Source: Phoronis ovalis
Taxonomy: Eukaryota; Phoronida; Phoronidae
Assembly (NCBI GenBank): GCA_028565635.1
Contig: JAOXYB010015720.1
Span: forward strand, 1-19,415
Direction: 5' to 3'
Length of the DNA: 19,415 nt
In this document: piece by piece, positions 19,343-19,415 of the stretch
Layout: each line of letters starts with the position of its first letter
How positions within the stretch are numbered: position 1 is the stretch's first letter
Notes under the pieces: model-generated
Database searches by the model: none
Seen by the model: only the letters and a program-made list of their open reading frames with translations
What the model was told of the DNA's origin: nothing
Translations under genes and position numbers: made by a program

Positions 19343-19415
19343 TATGTGTGTGTATGTATCTGTGTGTATGTATGTATGTATGTGTATGTTTGTATGTATG
19401 TATGTATGTTTGTAT
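19343..19415 (+). repeat. TGTA/TG microsatellite running off the window end
   Basis: A (TGTG)/(TGTA) tract with occasional TGTT and TGTC interruptions continues to the last base of the window. Its true length is unknown. It lies about 330 bp after the LINE open frame and could be an independent microsatellite. Confidence 0.95.

Overview
The window looks like nuclear DNA of an invertebrate animal. It is AT-rich, its genes are split by GT-AG introns, the spacers are long, and there are many decayed repeats and a non-LTR retrotransposon end. The mix of condensation-type acyltransferases, a divergent heat-shock-factor gene and a group III phospholipase-like exon would fit a mollusc, probably a bivalve. 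That assignment is an inference from general resemblance, not something the sequence proves.

Layout. 1-2070 is gene-free and repeat-rich: a degenerate 33-54 bp periodic repeat (about 100-300), a palindromic ~21 bp satellite (441-785) and a 50 bp direct repeat (1687-1878). 2071-8700 is a tandem segmental duplication. Each copy carries a two-exon gene for a 456-residue HHxxxDG acyltransferase (2071-3982 and 5640-7653), followed by about 1 kb of recognisably homologous non-coding flank. Both introns keep the same decayed fragment of exon 2. The second intron has also received a ~460 bp element with inverted ends and an internal periodic array.

8700-12150 is largely empty apart from an isolated minus-strand exon resembling the Cys/Asp-rich core of group III secreted phospholipase A2 (10625-10792) and a ~70 bp two-copy repeat. 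12266-14849 is a two-exon plus-strand gene for a divergent heat-shock-factor-type DNA-binding protein of 435 residues. 15306-18633 holds six consecutive exons of a minus-strand gene that I do not recognise; its 5' end lies outside the window or was not found. The two genes converge tail to tail over a two-copy 143 bp repeat. The window ends with the 3' end of a 5'-truncated LINE (18882-19013) and a TGTA-type microsatellite.

The genes do not form an obvious pathway. The clear functional unit is the acyltransferase pair, where both copies are intact and diverging. Exon boundaries were set by eye from splice-site sequence, reading frame and phase. No transcript or database evidence was available.
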